From contig CAAEFF010000026.1 of NCBI GenBank assembly GCA_900755085.1, positions 1 to 17,356 of the forward strand: a stretch of 17,356 bases of DNA, read 5' to 3'. This document shows, piece after piece, positions 1 through 6,738 of the stretch. The notes below the pieces were generated by a model, which was not told where the DNA came from, made no database searches, and was given only the letters and a program-made list of their open reading frames with translations. Both the position numbers and the translations under genes were made by a program. The DNA is from an uncultured Streptococcus sp. (GTDB lineage Bacteria; Bacillota; Bacilli; Lactobacillales; Streptococcaceae). Positions within the stretch are counted from its first letter, which is position 1. Every line of letters starts with the position of its first letter.

Positions 1-48
1 AAATTTATTTTATTGTAAGTTCGTTTAAACACTGTTAATTTTCAGTTT

Positions 49-528
49 TTAAATGGAATTTTTAAATTCTTTTAGATAGTTTTCTAATTTCTTTTTCATT
101 TTTGTTTTTCCTAGACATCTTCTATTTGCTAGTAATGCCTCATATTGTTCTTTTTCTTTTACTGTTAGTTTTTCTTTAAAACGCTTTAAAGAATCTCTTA
201 AAACAACCAGCTCATCTAAATATATTTTTCTTGATGAAATTCTGTGGCTAATTTCTCCAATTTCAATATATGGAAGTCTATTAATTTTTCTTTTATCACT
301 TTCCTGTTGTCTGATTTTATCTTTAATATGATTTCTAAATTTTGTTTTGAAATATGTATAAAGTAGTTCTTCATTTGTTTCAATTTCAGGATTTTTTTGA
401 TAAAGTTCAAACAGAGTTAGCTGACCTTCCTGTTCCCAATCGTCTTTTTCCCATAATTGAATATAGTATTCTTTTTCACATTTTCTTACGATATACTTTA
501 CTTTTTGATACATTTTATTAAATTCCAT
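49..528 (-). CDS. comX: Competence-specific alternative sigma factor ComX (SigX)
   Basis: Alternative sigma factor that redirects RNA polymerase to late competence promoters (combox, TACGAATA) for DNA uptake and recombination. The 159-residue length equals that of pneumococcal ComX. The family's best conserved patches can be seen: EYYIQLWEKDDWEQEGQ near residues 20-36, the YFKTKFRNHIKDKIRQQES block near 59-77, and EIGEISHRIS near 89-98. The ATG at 528 follows AAAGGAG with 5 nt spacing, a strong ribosome site. It sits after ftsH and tRNA-Glu, the standard comX position in mitis-type streptococci. The gene is markedly AT-rich compared with ftsH or mfd. Expression is expected to depend on ComE through the direct repeats upstream. 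The product is divergent from pneumococcal ComX by eye, but the identification is secure from motifs plus context. Confidence 0.95.
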   Translation of the reverse strand: MEFNKMYQKVKYIVRKCEKEYYIQLWEKDDWEQEGQLTLFELYQKNPEIETNEELLYTYFKTKFRNHIKDKIRQQESDKRKINRLPYIEIGEISHRISSRKIYLDELVVLRDSLKRFKEKLTVKEKEQYEALLANRRCLGKTKMKKKLENYLKEFKNSI

Positions 529-552
529 AAGCTCTCCTTTACTTTTATCTGT

Positions 553-560
553 ATTTTATA
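553..560 (-). promoter_or_regulatory. Probable -10 element of comX
   Basis: On the minus strand the sequence reads TATAAAAT, 25 nt upstream of the comX start codon, with a ribosome site between. No good -35 TTGACA lies at 16-18 nt, which is what an activator-dependent promoter would look like. The choice between TATAAA and the overlapping TAAAAT is open. Confidence 0.55.
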
Positions 561-603
561 AAAATAAAGAAGCACATTGGACTTTTTTTCTATTCTGCAC
601 GTT

Positions 604-637
604 TTTTTAACTATTTGGTTATTATTTTTAACTATTT
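604..637 (-). promoter_or_regulatory. Two direct repeats upstream of comX, candidate ComE-binding site
   Basis: A 13-nt unit, AAATAGTTAAAAA on the minus strand, occurs twice without mismatch (616-604 and 637-625). The start-to-start distance is 21 bp, two turns of the helix. Pneumococcal ComE binds two 9-bp imperfect direct repeats separated by 12 bp, which is the same 21-bp period, and the AGTT core resembles the TT-centred ComE repeat. The downstream repeat ends 43 nt before the -10. The repeat and the spacing are seen directly; assignment to ComE is inference. Confidence 0.65.
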
Positions 638-650
638 TGTCCAAATACAC

Positions 651-677
651 AAAAAAACTGCCACTTGGTGACAGTTT
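651..677 (-). terminator. Rho-independent terminator of tRNA-Glu
   Basis: On the minus strand AAACTGTCAC pairs with GTGGCAGTTT (10 bp, one G-U pair) around a CAA loop, followed by a run of seven T. It begins 5 nt after the tRNA 3' end and separates the tRNA transcript from comX. Confidence 0.9.
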
Positions 678-682
678 ATCGA

Positions 683-754
683 TAGTCCGTACGGGATTCG
701 AACCCGTGTTACCGCCGTGAAAAGGCGGTGTCTTAACCCCTTGACCAACGGACC
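683..754 (-). tRNA. tRNA-Glu, anticodon UUC
   Basis: A full 72-nt cloverleaf on the minus strand. The acceptor stem pairs GGTCCGT with ACGGACT (first pair G-U). The anticodon stem CCGCC/GGCGG carries loop TTTTCAC, giving anticodon TTC. The T arm is ACGGG-TTCGAAT-CCCGT, and the discriminator base is A. The 3' CCA is not encoded, so it must be added by the CCA-adding enzyme. The sequence is very close to Bacillus tRNA-Glu. It has its own promoter and terminator. Confidence 0.98.
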
Positions 755-773
755 ATTTTTCACAACATATTCT

Positions 774-801
774 ATTATACAGATTATTTTTACTCTGTCA
801 A
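774..801 (-). promoter_or_regulatory. Consensus sigma-A promoter of tRNA-Glu
   Basis: On the minus strand a perfect TTGACA (801-796), a 16-nt spacer and a perfect TATAAT (779-774) lie just upstream of the tRNA. Initiation would fall near 767, about 13 nt before the mature 5' end. It is the best-matching promoter in the window, as expected for stable RNA. Confidence 0.92.
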
Positions 802-813
802 CACTTTTTTAAT

Positions 814-843
814 AAAAAAAGAAGGAAATATTTTCCTTCTTTT
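814..843 (-). terminator. Rho-independent terminator after ftsH
   Basis: On the minus strand AAAAGAAGGAAA pairs perfectly with TTTCCTTCTTTT (12 bp) around an ATA loop, followed by a T run. It starts 3 nt after the ftsH stop codon and closes the rqcP-ftsH gene string. It is A/T-symmetric, so it may also stop minor plus-strand transcripts. Confidence 0.92.
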
Positions 844-846
844 AAA

Positions 847-2820
847 TTAGTTATTTTCTTCTAATTTTGACTTAATTTCATCATATGATAGAGGTTTTGC
901 TTCTTCTTCTAATTCATGTTCTGAATTCTCGGGCATTTTTCCTGTTTCATATAATGATTTAATTTGAACACTATCCAAAGTTTCATATTTCAATAGAGCT
1001 TCTGCAATTAGTTTATGCGTTTCTCTATTTCCTTGGATAATTTCTGCTGCTTTATTACGCGCTTCATTCAAGAGACCACGGACTTCTTCATCAATTTCGT
1101 AGGCAGTCCGTTCTGAAATCATTTTTTGTGGGCTTTGAGCACCAAACATGGCATGATTTCCTTCATATTGAACAGGTCCAAGTTTTTCGCTCATACCATA
1201 TTCTGTGACCATTGCACGTGCCATTTGAGTGGCTTGTTCAAAGTCATTTGAAGCACCTGTTGTTTGTGAATTGAAAATAATTTCTTCTGCAACACGTCCA
1301 CCCATTAGGCCAGCTAATTGTTCTTTCATATCTTCTTTAGAAAGTAACATTTGATCTTCTTTAGGAAGGGCAATCATGTAACCGCCTGCGCGACCACGTG
1401 GAACAATGGTAACTTTGTGAACCACACGAGCATTTGATAAGACAAGACCAACGATCGTATGACCAGCTTCATGATAAGCAACCATTTCTCGTTCTTTTTG
1501 TGAAATCGTCCGATCTTTCTTAGATGGACCTGCAATCACACGATCTTCTGCTTCATCAATATCAGCAGCATCAATTACTTTTTTATTGCGACGAGCTGCA
1601 ACCAAGGCTGCTTCGTTCAAAACATTTTCAAGATCAGCACCAACAAATCCTGGTGTTTGTTGAGCAACCAATTTTAAGTCCACATCTTGAGCCAGTGGTT
1701 TATTCTTAGCGTGAACTCGAAGAATCGCTTCACGACCTTTCACATCTGGACGTCCTACCAATACTTTACGGTCAAAACGACCAGGACGAAGAAGGGCTGG
1801 ATCTAGGACATCAGAACGGTTAGTCGCTGCGATCACGATGATTCCTTCATTACCTTCAAAACCATCCATCTCAATCAAGAGTTGGTTGAGGGTTTGTTCA
1901 CGTTCATCATTTCCACCACCAAGACCTACACCACGTTGGCGCCCAACAGCATCAATTTCATCGATGAAGATGATGGCTGGGGCTGCTTTTTTAGCATCTT
2001 CAAAAAGTGAACGAACCCGGCTAGCGCCGACTCCAACAAACATTTCAACGAAGTCAGAACCAGAGATACTGAAGAATGGTACTCCAGCTTCACCAGCTAC
2101 TGCTTTTGCTAAAAGGGTTTTACCAGTTCCTGGAGGGCCTTCAAGAAGCACACCTGCTGGGATTCTTGCACCCAATTTAGTAAAGCGTTTTGGATCTTTC
2201 AAAAACTCAACTACTTCAACAAGTTCTTGTTTTTCTTCTTCAGCTCCTGCTACATCTGAAAAACGAACTTTAATATCTTCTTTATTAGCAGCGCGGGCTT
2301 TATTGCGACCAAAGTTCATCGCACCTCTGGCACCTCCGCCACCGCCTTGGTTCATCATTGAGAAAAAGAAGAACATGACGATAACAAATGGAACAATTGA
2401 AGTGAGAATCGTTATCCACATGCCACTTGAGCTTTCACGCTTGATGGTGATTTCTGCTTTGTGGTCAGCTGCTAATTTTTGTAATTCATTGACAGTGATG
2501 TCAGATGGAAGGATGACACTAGTAAAGCGAGATACTTTTTGAACACTTGGGGTAAAAAATTGAATCCCTGTATCTTCTTTTGATTCTTTAGCTTTATTAT
2601 AGGTTCCTGCAATTTCAATCACACTACCATTTGGTTGGTAACTGATCGTCTTGACATTGTCACTTTTAATTTCCTTAACCAATTCTGTATAGTTGATTTG
2701 TTGACTTTGACCAACTCCATTACCCGCAAAAAAGTACTGGAATCCTGTCACAGCTGCTACAATAATCAACAAATACAGAAAAGGATTTCGAACAAAACCG
2801 TTGTTTTTTCTGTTATTCAT
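847..2820 (-). CDS. ftsH: ATP-dependent zinc metalloprotease FtsH
   Basis: Membrane-bound AAA+ protease that extracts and degrades misfolded membrane proteins and some short-lived cytosolic regulators, working as a hexamer. Domains in order: first membrane segment near residues 12-32, an extracytoplasmic domain to about 130, second membrane segment near 135-155, and a glycine-rich linker near 159-165. The AAA+ domain follows, with Walker A GPPGTGKT (228-235), Walker B IIFIDEID (283-290) and the arginine-finger region RPGRFDRK. The protease domain has the zinc site HEAGH (450-454). The 657-aa length is normal. The ATG at 2820 follows AGAGGAG with good spacing and lies 10 nt after hpt. The acidic tail is typical of streptococcal FtsH. 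In Bacillus and Listeria, TilS and HprT have been linked to ftsH expression, so the tilS-hpt-ftsH linkage may be functional. Confidence 0.98.
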   Translation of the reverse strand: MNNRKNNGFVRNPFLYLLIIVAAVTGFQYFFAGNGVGQSQQINYTELVKEIKSDNVKTISYQPNGSVIEIAGTYNKAKESKEDTGIQFFTPSVQKVSRFTSVILPSDITVNELQKLAADHKAEITIKRESSSGMWITILTSIVPFVIVMFFFFSMMNQGGGGGARGAMNFGRNKARAANKEDIKVRFSDVAGAEEEKQELVEVVEFLKDPKRFTKLGARIPAGVLLEGPPGTGKTLLAKAVAGEAGVPFFSISGSDFVEMFVGVGASRVRSLFEDAKKAAPAIIFIDEIDAVGRQRGVGLGGGNDEREQTLNQLLIEMDGFEGNEGIIVIAATNRSDVLDPALLRPGRFDRKVLVGRPDVKGREAILRVHAKNKPLAQDVDLKLVAQQTPGFVGADLENVLNEAALVAARRNKKVIDAADIDEAEDRVIAGPSKKDRTISQKEREMVAYHEAGHTIVGLVLSNARVVHKVTIVPRGRAGGYMIALPKEDQMLLSKEDMKEQLAGLMGGRVAEEIIFNSQTTGASNDFEQATQMARAMVTEYGMSEKLGPVQYEGNHAMFGAQSPQKMISERTAYEIDEEVRGLLNEARNKAAEIIQGNRETHKLIAEALLKYETLDSVQIKSLYETGKMPENSEHELEEEAKPLSYDEIKSKLEENN

Positions 2821-2830
2821 CTAGTCTCCT

Positions 2831-3373
2831 CTATTTTGAGTACACTTCTTCTTTCAATACACCAACATATGGTAAATTACGATAATTTTCTTCATAGTCT
2901 AAACCATATCCGACAACAAACTCATTTGGAATTGTAAAGCAAGTGTAATCTGCTTCAATCTCAACCAAACGTCCCTCAGGTTTATCCAGTAAGGTAGCAA
3001 TCTTTACAGATGCTGCATTTCGTTCTTCAAAGAGTTCTTTTAGACTCTTGAGGGTTTTACCTGTATCAATAATATCTTCTACAAATAAAATATCTCTATC
3101 AGTAATATCTTGGTCGATATCCTTGATAATATTAATAATACCTGAGCTTGCTGTCCCACCATGATAACTTGAAACTAGCATAAAATCCAACTCAATATGT
3201 GTATCCACATGTTTGATCAATTCTGCCATAAATGGAACAGAACCTTTCAAAATCCCAACAAAAATTGGATTTTTTCCTTGGTACTCTTTTGTTAGGGTTT
3301 CACCCAACTTCTTTGCTGCTTCTACAATTTCATCATGTGAAACCAATACTTTTTTTATATCTTTTTCTAACAT
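2831..3373 (-). CDS. hpt: Hypoxanthine-guanine phosphoribosyltransferase
   Basis: Cytosolic purine-salvage enzyme that joins hypoxanthine or guanine to PRPP, giving IMP or GMP and pyrophosphate. The 180-aa length is usual. The PRPP-binding signature EDIIDTGKT lies at 99-107 after the hydrophobic strand ILFV. The LKGS loop (42-45) and the flexible-loop SSYHGG (68-73) are present, as is the C-terminal NEFVVGYGLDY segment that contacts the base. The ATG at 3373 follows AGGT with 6 nt spacing. It starts 4 nt after tilS and ends 10 nt before ftsH, so it is co-transcribed with both. Confidence 0.97.
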   Translation of the reverse strand: MLEKDIKKVLVSHDEIVEAAKKLGETLTKEYQGKNPIFVGILKGSVPFMAELIKHVDTHIELDFMLVSSYHGGTASSGIINIIKDIDQDITDRDILFVEDIIDTGKTLKSLKELFEERNAASVKIATLLDKPEGRLVEIEADYTCFTIPNEFVVGYGLDYEENYRNLPYVGVLKEEVYSK

Positions 3374-3377
3374 GTTT

Positions 3378-4652
3378 TTACCTATCTATTTTTTGAATAT
3401 AAAGACTATCTTTCATTATACCACTTTTTGAGGGCTTACTCAAATCACTCGTTACCAATCCCATGACTGAAAGAATATTATGATTCTGTTCTAAAATGAG
3501 AGCCTTTTGCCGAAGAGAAATTGGAATTTTATGATTGATAAACCACCGCCTTAATTTTTGATGGTGGCCATTAACAAGCAGCTGATCTCCTTCCTTTCTC
3601 CTCCTAATTAAGATGGGAGTTTCGCGTGAAACAGAAAGAATTTCTACATTTTTCCCCACTAATGGTTGTCCAAAAGATAGTTTATAATTTGCAATTTCAA
3701 AGATATTCCCAAATTCTAACAAAAATGGGAGGGGGTGGTCATCCGACTTTTGACTGATTTTTTGTATTTCAAAGAAATCATATTCTTGATGGAGTTCATA
3801 ATTCGACTTTAAATAATGAACGTAATTTCTTTTTTTTCGCAGTAAATCTAATAATTCTTGAAACTGGACCCTACCAAGTTGCAAATCTGGAAATTGTGCC
3901 AGATACTCCTCTAATAAGAAAGATTGTACAGAATGAGAATACGTTCTAAAAGAAGCCAAATCTTGAATGGTTAACTCGCTAGTCAATTCTTTCAGTGCTT
4001 GGTGCCAATGAGTCACATCCTCTGCTAAATAGCGAAGACTTGCTTGTATTTGAGGATTTTCTTTTTCAAATTCTGGAAGGTATTGATGACGTACACGATT
4101 GCGAAAATAATCCTGTGAGGAATTACTACTGTCTTCAAAGTGAGGGATTTTCATCAACTCATCTTTGGTAAAACTCAATAAAGGACGGATTAATTCACCC
4201 TTACCAAATGGTTGGCGTACAGGAATGCCACTTAAGTGACGTAATTTAGTTCCTCGTATCAAGCGCATGAAAGTTGTTTCAGCTTGATCGTTTGCGTGAT
4301 GACCTGTTACTAAAGCAGTGCAATCCTCTTTCTCCATAATCTGTTTAAAAAAATCATAACGAAAGGTACGAGCTTTTGCTTCTGTAAAATTACCCGAATA
4401 GTGAGCAACGTGGATACGTGTCTCTCGCCTATCAGCTAGTGTTCGAAGTTCACTTTCTTCTATATCTGATTCTGGTCTTTGTCTATGGTTGACATGAGCG
4501 AGTACCAGTTGGATTTTCAATCGTTCTTTGTTTTTTTCTAAAAGTTCGTACAGATTCATTGAATCCAATCCACCCGATAAGGCAACTAAAACACGACGAT
4601 GGGGAGTAAATAGATCTTGTTTTTCACAAAATTCTAAAAATTGCTTTTCCAT
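3378..4652 (-). CDS. tilS: tRNA(Ile)-lysidine synthase TilS
   Basis: Converts the wobble cytidine of tRNA-Ile(CAU) to lysidine using ATP and lysine, so that the tRNA reads AUA codons and is charged with isoleucine. The N-terminal PP-loop ATPase signature SGGLDS is at 26-31, LAHVNHRQR at 51-59 and the conserved TGHHANDQAET at 116-126. The C-terminal region (about 320-424) is the TilS substrate-binding domain, with the RRRKEGDQL and RRWFINHKIP motifs. The 424-aa length is normal. Its start codon overlaps the upstream stop by one base (TAATG), indicating translational coupling. A parS-like site lies inside the gene at 3618-3633. Confidence 0.96.
   Translation of the reverse strand: MEKQFLEFCEKQDLFTPHRRVLVALSGGLDSMNLYELLEKNKERLKIQLVLAHVNHRQRPESDIEESELRTLADRRETRIHVAHYSGNFTEAKARTFRYDFFKQIMEKEDCTALVTGHHANDQAETTFMRLIRGTKLRHLSGIPVRQPFGKGELIRPLLSFTKDELMKIPHFEDSSNSSQDYFRNRVRHQYLPEFEKENPQIQASLRYLAEDVTHWHQALKELTSELTIQDLASFRTYSHSVQSFLLEEYLAQFPDLQLGRVQFQELLDLLRKKRNYVHYLKSNYELHQEYDFFEIQKISQKSDDHPLPFLLEFGNIFEIANYKLSFGQPLVGKNVEILSVSRETPILIRRRKEGDQLLVNGHHQKLRRWFINHKIPISLRQKALILEQNHNILSVMGLVTSDLSKPSKSGIMKDSLYIQKIDR
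3618..3633. promoter_or_regulatory. Candidate parS site (ParB centromere) inside tilS
   Basis: The plus strand reads AGTTTCGCGTGAAACA. It matches the Firmicute parS consensus TGTTTCACGTGAAACA at 14 of 16 positions, including both GTTTC and GTGAAAC half-site cores. ParB, encoded at 16062-15301, binds such sites, spreads and loads SMC near the origin. It falls in codons about 340-345 of TilS, on the dnaA side of oriC and some 10-11 kb away. The match is seen; binding is inferred. Confidence 0.75.
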
Positions 4653-5917
4653 TATTTCAATACCTCATAGATATCTTTTGAAATGTTGGAAATCGTATCA
4701 TAATTCGAATGATCTGTAAAAATGGCTAGTACATAGGGTGAATTTGTGTAGACAATCGCAACATCATGTCTAAAATCATAGGCATCTCCAATTTTATGAG
4801 CAACCTTTACTGGAAGGTCACGCGCAATCCGTTGATCATCGAATTTTGTAGAGGAGAGCGCATCAATAATTGAGCCATTCTGTTGATAGACAGCCTCCAT
4901 GACATTGCCAGCCATTTCAGCGGATGCTTCTCTTTTTTCAACATCCCAATGTTTTTTTGCAATTTTATCCAAAGTTTTTTGGAAATCTTGATCTGATTGA
5001 TGAGTGACATAATAATTCAAAATATTATGGCCAACATTATCTGATTCTTTTGCGATCTTATCTACTAATTCTTGGACACTATATTCCTTACCATCTGCTG
5101 TTTTTGAAATACTACCGCTTCCTTCTGGTTCATAACCACCTTTAAAGTCATTGACTTCTGGAATATACTTGTAGGTTGTAGTTGGAGAAATGGCTTTTTT
5201 ATTGAGTTGTTCTTGGACATAGTACAAGTATGGTAATTTCGTTACACTGGCAGAATACATTTCTTTTTGAGGATTAATTCCAGCAGTATTTCCAGTCGCT
5301 AATTGTTTTACATAGATTCCATACGAAGGAGAATTGTATTTACTATTTAACAAGTTCTGGACTTTTTCCATCCGATTATCTTTTTCAGTGACGAATGCTT
5401 TGTTCACCCAGCCTTGACCTTCAATCTCCACAAACTCATCTCGTAAAGTCTTAGCTGTACGTAAGACCGTCACTTTTGTATAAGGTGAAAGAGGTGTATT
5501 TTTTTCTTTTGCACCATTTATTAAAGGTCGGTCATACACTTTAAAACCAGGTTTTAGCCACATGTCCTGTTTTTTTTCTTGTGTTTCTTGTACAACATCA
5601 GAAAAAATGACAGAAGAATCTGCTAATACATATCCTTTATCTGCTAGTTTAAATACAGCTTTCCCTTCATCGTTTACAAAGAGTTGTTCGATTGTAAACG
5701 GTGTGTTTGGAAGAATTTCTCCTTTTGTTTTTTTCAACTGAGGATCAGAGAAAATAGAAATTTTGCGATAGACATTCGGGTTCGCTGGAATTGAAGAAAA
5801 ATAAAGTTCTGATGGATGAGCCATTGTCTGAGAAGACTCAGACTGCTCAACACTCGCTGCTTGAGACCCAATAAATAAAATTGGAACTAACAATAGGAGC
5901 AGAAATCGTTTAGACAC
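4652..5917 (-). CDS. Secreted or membrane-anchored class A beta-lactamase-fold serine hydrolase
   Basis: Counterpart of the pneumococcal gene SP_0010, of undefined physiological role. An N-terminal signal peptide or anchor (RFLLLLLVPILFIG) points to the cell surface. Residues about 45-175 look like two SH3-like, wall-binding-type repeats, each ending in a G-(Y/W)-V strand. The catalytic domain follows with SxxK (S224-V-T-K227), SDN (292-294) and HKIG (374-377) in place of the usual KTG. I see no clear ExxLN omega-loop glutamate, so true penicillin hydrolysis is doubtful; a peptidoglycan-directed or vestigial activity fits as well. I chose GTG at 5917 because AAAGGA sits 6 nt before it and the product then starts like its homologue. 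The ATG at 5938 abuts its ribosome site with no spacing. It overlaps the 42-aa ORF by 8 nt. Confidence 0.85.
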   Translation of the reverse strand: MSKRFLLLLLVPILFIGSQAASVEQSESSQTMAHPSELYFSSIPANPNVYRKISIFSDPQLKKTKGEILPNTPFTIEQLFVNDEGKAVFKLADKGYVLADSSVIFSDVVQETQEKKQDMWLKPGFKVYDRPLINGAKEKNTPLSPYTKVTVLRTAKTLRDEFVEIEGQGWVNKAFVTEKDNRMEKVQNLLNSKYNSPSYGIYVKQLATGNTAGINPQKEMYSASVTKLPYLYYVQEQLNKKAISPTTTYKYIPEVNDFKGGYEPEGSGSISKTADGKEYSVQELVDKIAKESDNVGHNILNYYVTHQSDQDFQKTLDKIAKKHWDVEKREASAEMAGNVMEAVYQQNGSIIDALSSTKFDDQRIARDLPVKVAHKIGDAYDFRHDVAIVYTNSPYVLAIFTDHSNYDTISNISKDIYEVLK

Positions 5918-6038
5918 CTGTATTCCTTTCCTTTTCATCCTTTTGAAGTTTGATCATTTGGTTTTTCTTTTTTAATTCCTCTAATTTTTCATCCGAAAAT
6001 TCAAGAAATTGTTTAACTGTTTGTAAGATATTTTCCAT
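5910..6038 (-). CDS. Conserved 42-aa charged small protein between divIC and the hydrolase gene
   Basis: A 42-codon frame from ATG at 6038 to TAA at 5910. The product starts MENILQTVKQFLEF and is otherwise rich in Lys and Glu, predicted as one amphipathic helix with no membrane segment or cysteines. A similar tiny gene (SP_0009 in S. pneumoniae) occupies the same slot, which is my main reason to call it real. It begins 3 nt after the divIC stop with no convincing ribosome site, so it would rely on coupling to divIC translation. Its last 8 nt overlap the hydrolase GTG, and the ribosome site of the hydrolase lies within its codons, so it may partly serve to couple translation. Function unknown. 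Confidence 0.7.
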   Translation of the reverse strand: MENILQTVKQFLEFSDEKLEELKKKNQMIKLQKDEKERNTGV

Positions 6039-6041
6039 CGG

Positions 6042-6410
6042 TTATTGGGGTAGTAAATCTGGGATGGTATAAACATATTCACCATCTTTTGAAAAAGAAT
6101 ACTTGGCGCGTGCATATTTTGTTGCGTAATCATCGTCTTTTAATTTTTTAGCGATGTCTTGTTGGTATTCTTTTTGTTCACTTGTCTCTTTATACTCTTT
6201 TTCCAACTGTTTGTATTGTTCTTTTTTATCTTGTAGCGATTGATAGCTCTGGGCTAAATTATAAGTTGGAAGAATAAACAGTAACATGACCAATATCAAG
6301 ACGAGCCCCATAAAACGATTGCGTTTTTTTCTTTCTTCTTCTAAAAAACGTTTTCGCTGACTTTCGTCTTTGATATATTTATTGTTCATTTGAACGATAT
6401 TTTTAGGCAT
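6042..6410 (-). CDS. divIC: Septum formation initiator DivIC/FtsB family protein
   Basis: Bitopic division protein that forms a complex with FtsL and DivIB (FtsQ) at the septum and helps activate septal wall synthesis. A basic cytoplasmic head (EEERKKRNR near 24-32) precedes one membrane segment (about 34-50, GLVLILVMLLFILPTYNL). A coiled coil (about 52-90) follows, then the conserved tail DDDYATKYARAKY...KDGEYVYTIPDLL. The 122-aa length is typical for streptococci. The start overlaps the rqcP stop by 8 nt; AAGGA lies 9 nt before the ATG. Confidence 0.95.
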   Translation of the reverse strand: MPKNIVQMNNKYIKDESQRKRFLEEERKKRNRFMGLVLILVMLLFILPTYNLAQSYQSLQDKKEQYKQLEKEYKETSEQKEYQQDIAKKLKDDDYATKYARAKYSFSKDGEYVYTIPDLLPQ

Positions 6411-6669
6411 CTTCTTCTATCCTTGTTTCACTAATGATTTCGTACATTTTGGATGCATCTTCTTTTTTTGTACTATCCAACATTTCCAAGACTTTAACCG
6501 TCAATACTTTATTTCCAAAACGAACTTCAATTTGATCATTCACTTTCAAATCCGTTGAACTTTTGGCTAATACTCCATTGACTTTGATCCTCCCTTTATC
6601 TGCAACTTCCTTTGCAACAGGACGACGCTTAATAATGCGAGAAACTTTCAAATATTTATCTAATCTCAT
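6403..6669 (-). CDS. rqcP: S4-domain RNA-binding protein RqcP (YabO/Hsp15 family)
   Basis: An 88-aa protein that is almost entirely one S4 RNA-binding fold: MRLDKYLKVSRIIKRR at the start, then DKGRIKVNG and KVNDQIEVRFG. In Bacillus, RqcP binds obstructed 50S subunits and helps RqcH add C-terminal alanine tails during ribosome-associated quality control. The MRLDKYL start at 6669 is preferred over an upstream ATG at 6687 because AGAGGTGG lies just before it and homologues begin here. It is the first gene of the string down to ftsH and has its own putative promoter. Confidence 0.93.
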   Translation of the reverse strand: MRLDKYLKVSRIIKRRPVAKEVADKGRIKVNGVLAKSSTDLKVNDQIEVRFGNKVLTVKVLEMLDSTKKEDASKMYEIISETRIEEDA

Positions 6670-6690
6670 ACTGTCCACCTCTAACATAGT

Positions 6691-6696
6691 ATTGTA
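6691..6696 (-). promoter_or_regulatory. Extended -10 promoter candidate for rqcP-divIC-...-ftsH
   Basis: On the minus strand TGATACAAT gives an extended -10 (TGnTACAAT) in the 69-nt gap after mfd. Transcription would begin about 15 nt before the rqcP start codon. No clear -35 is seen, and no terminator separates mfd, so read-through is also likely. Confidence 0.5.
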
Positions 6697-6738
6697 TCAT
6701 TTTTTATACATAAAATGCGAAAAATGAGCTAATAACTG

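Noticed and set aside
1..48. Terminator downstream of comX
   Set aside because: Only a 4-bp ACTG/CAGT stem without a T run is visible; the real end of the transcript is probably beyond the window.
1395..1405. Half parS-like sequence CACGTGGAACA in ftsH
   Set aside because: Only one half-site matches (TGTTCCACGTG on the minus strand); the other five positions all differ from the consensus.
1838..2542. Long plus-strand open frame opposite ftsH
   Set aside because: It is antisense to the most conserved part of ftsH, lacks a ribosome site and reads as low-complexity Ser/Pro/Arg, the typical reverse-complement shadow of a conserved gene.
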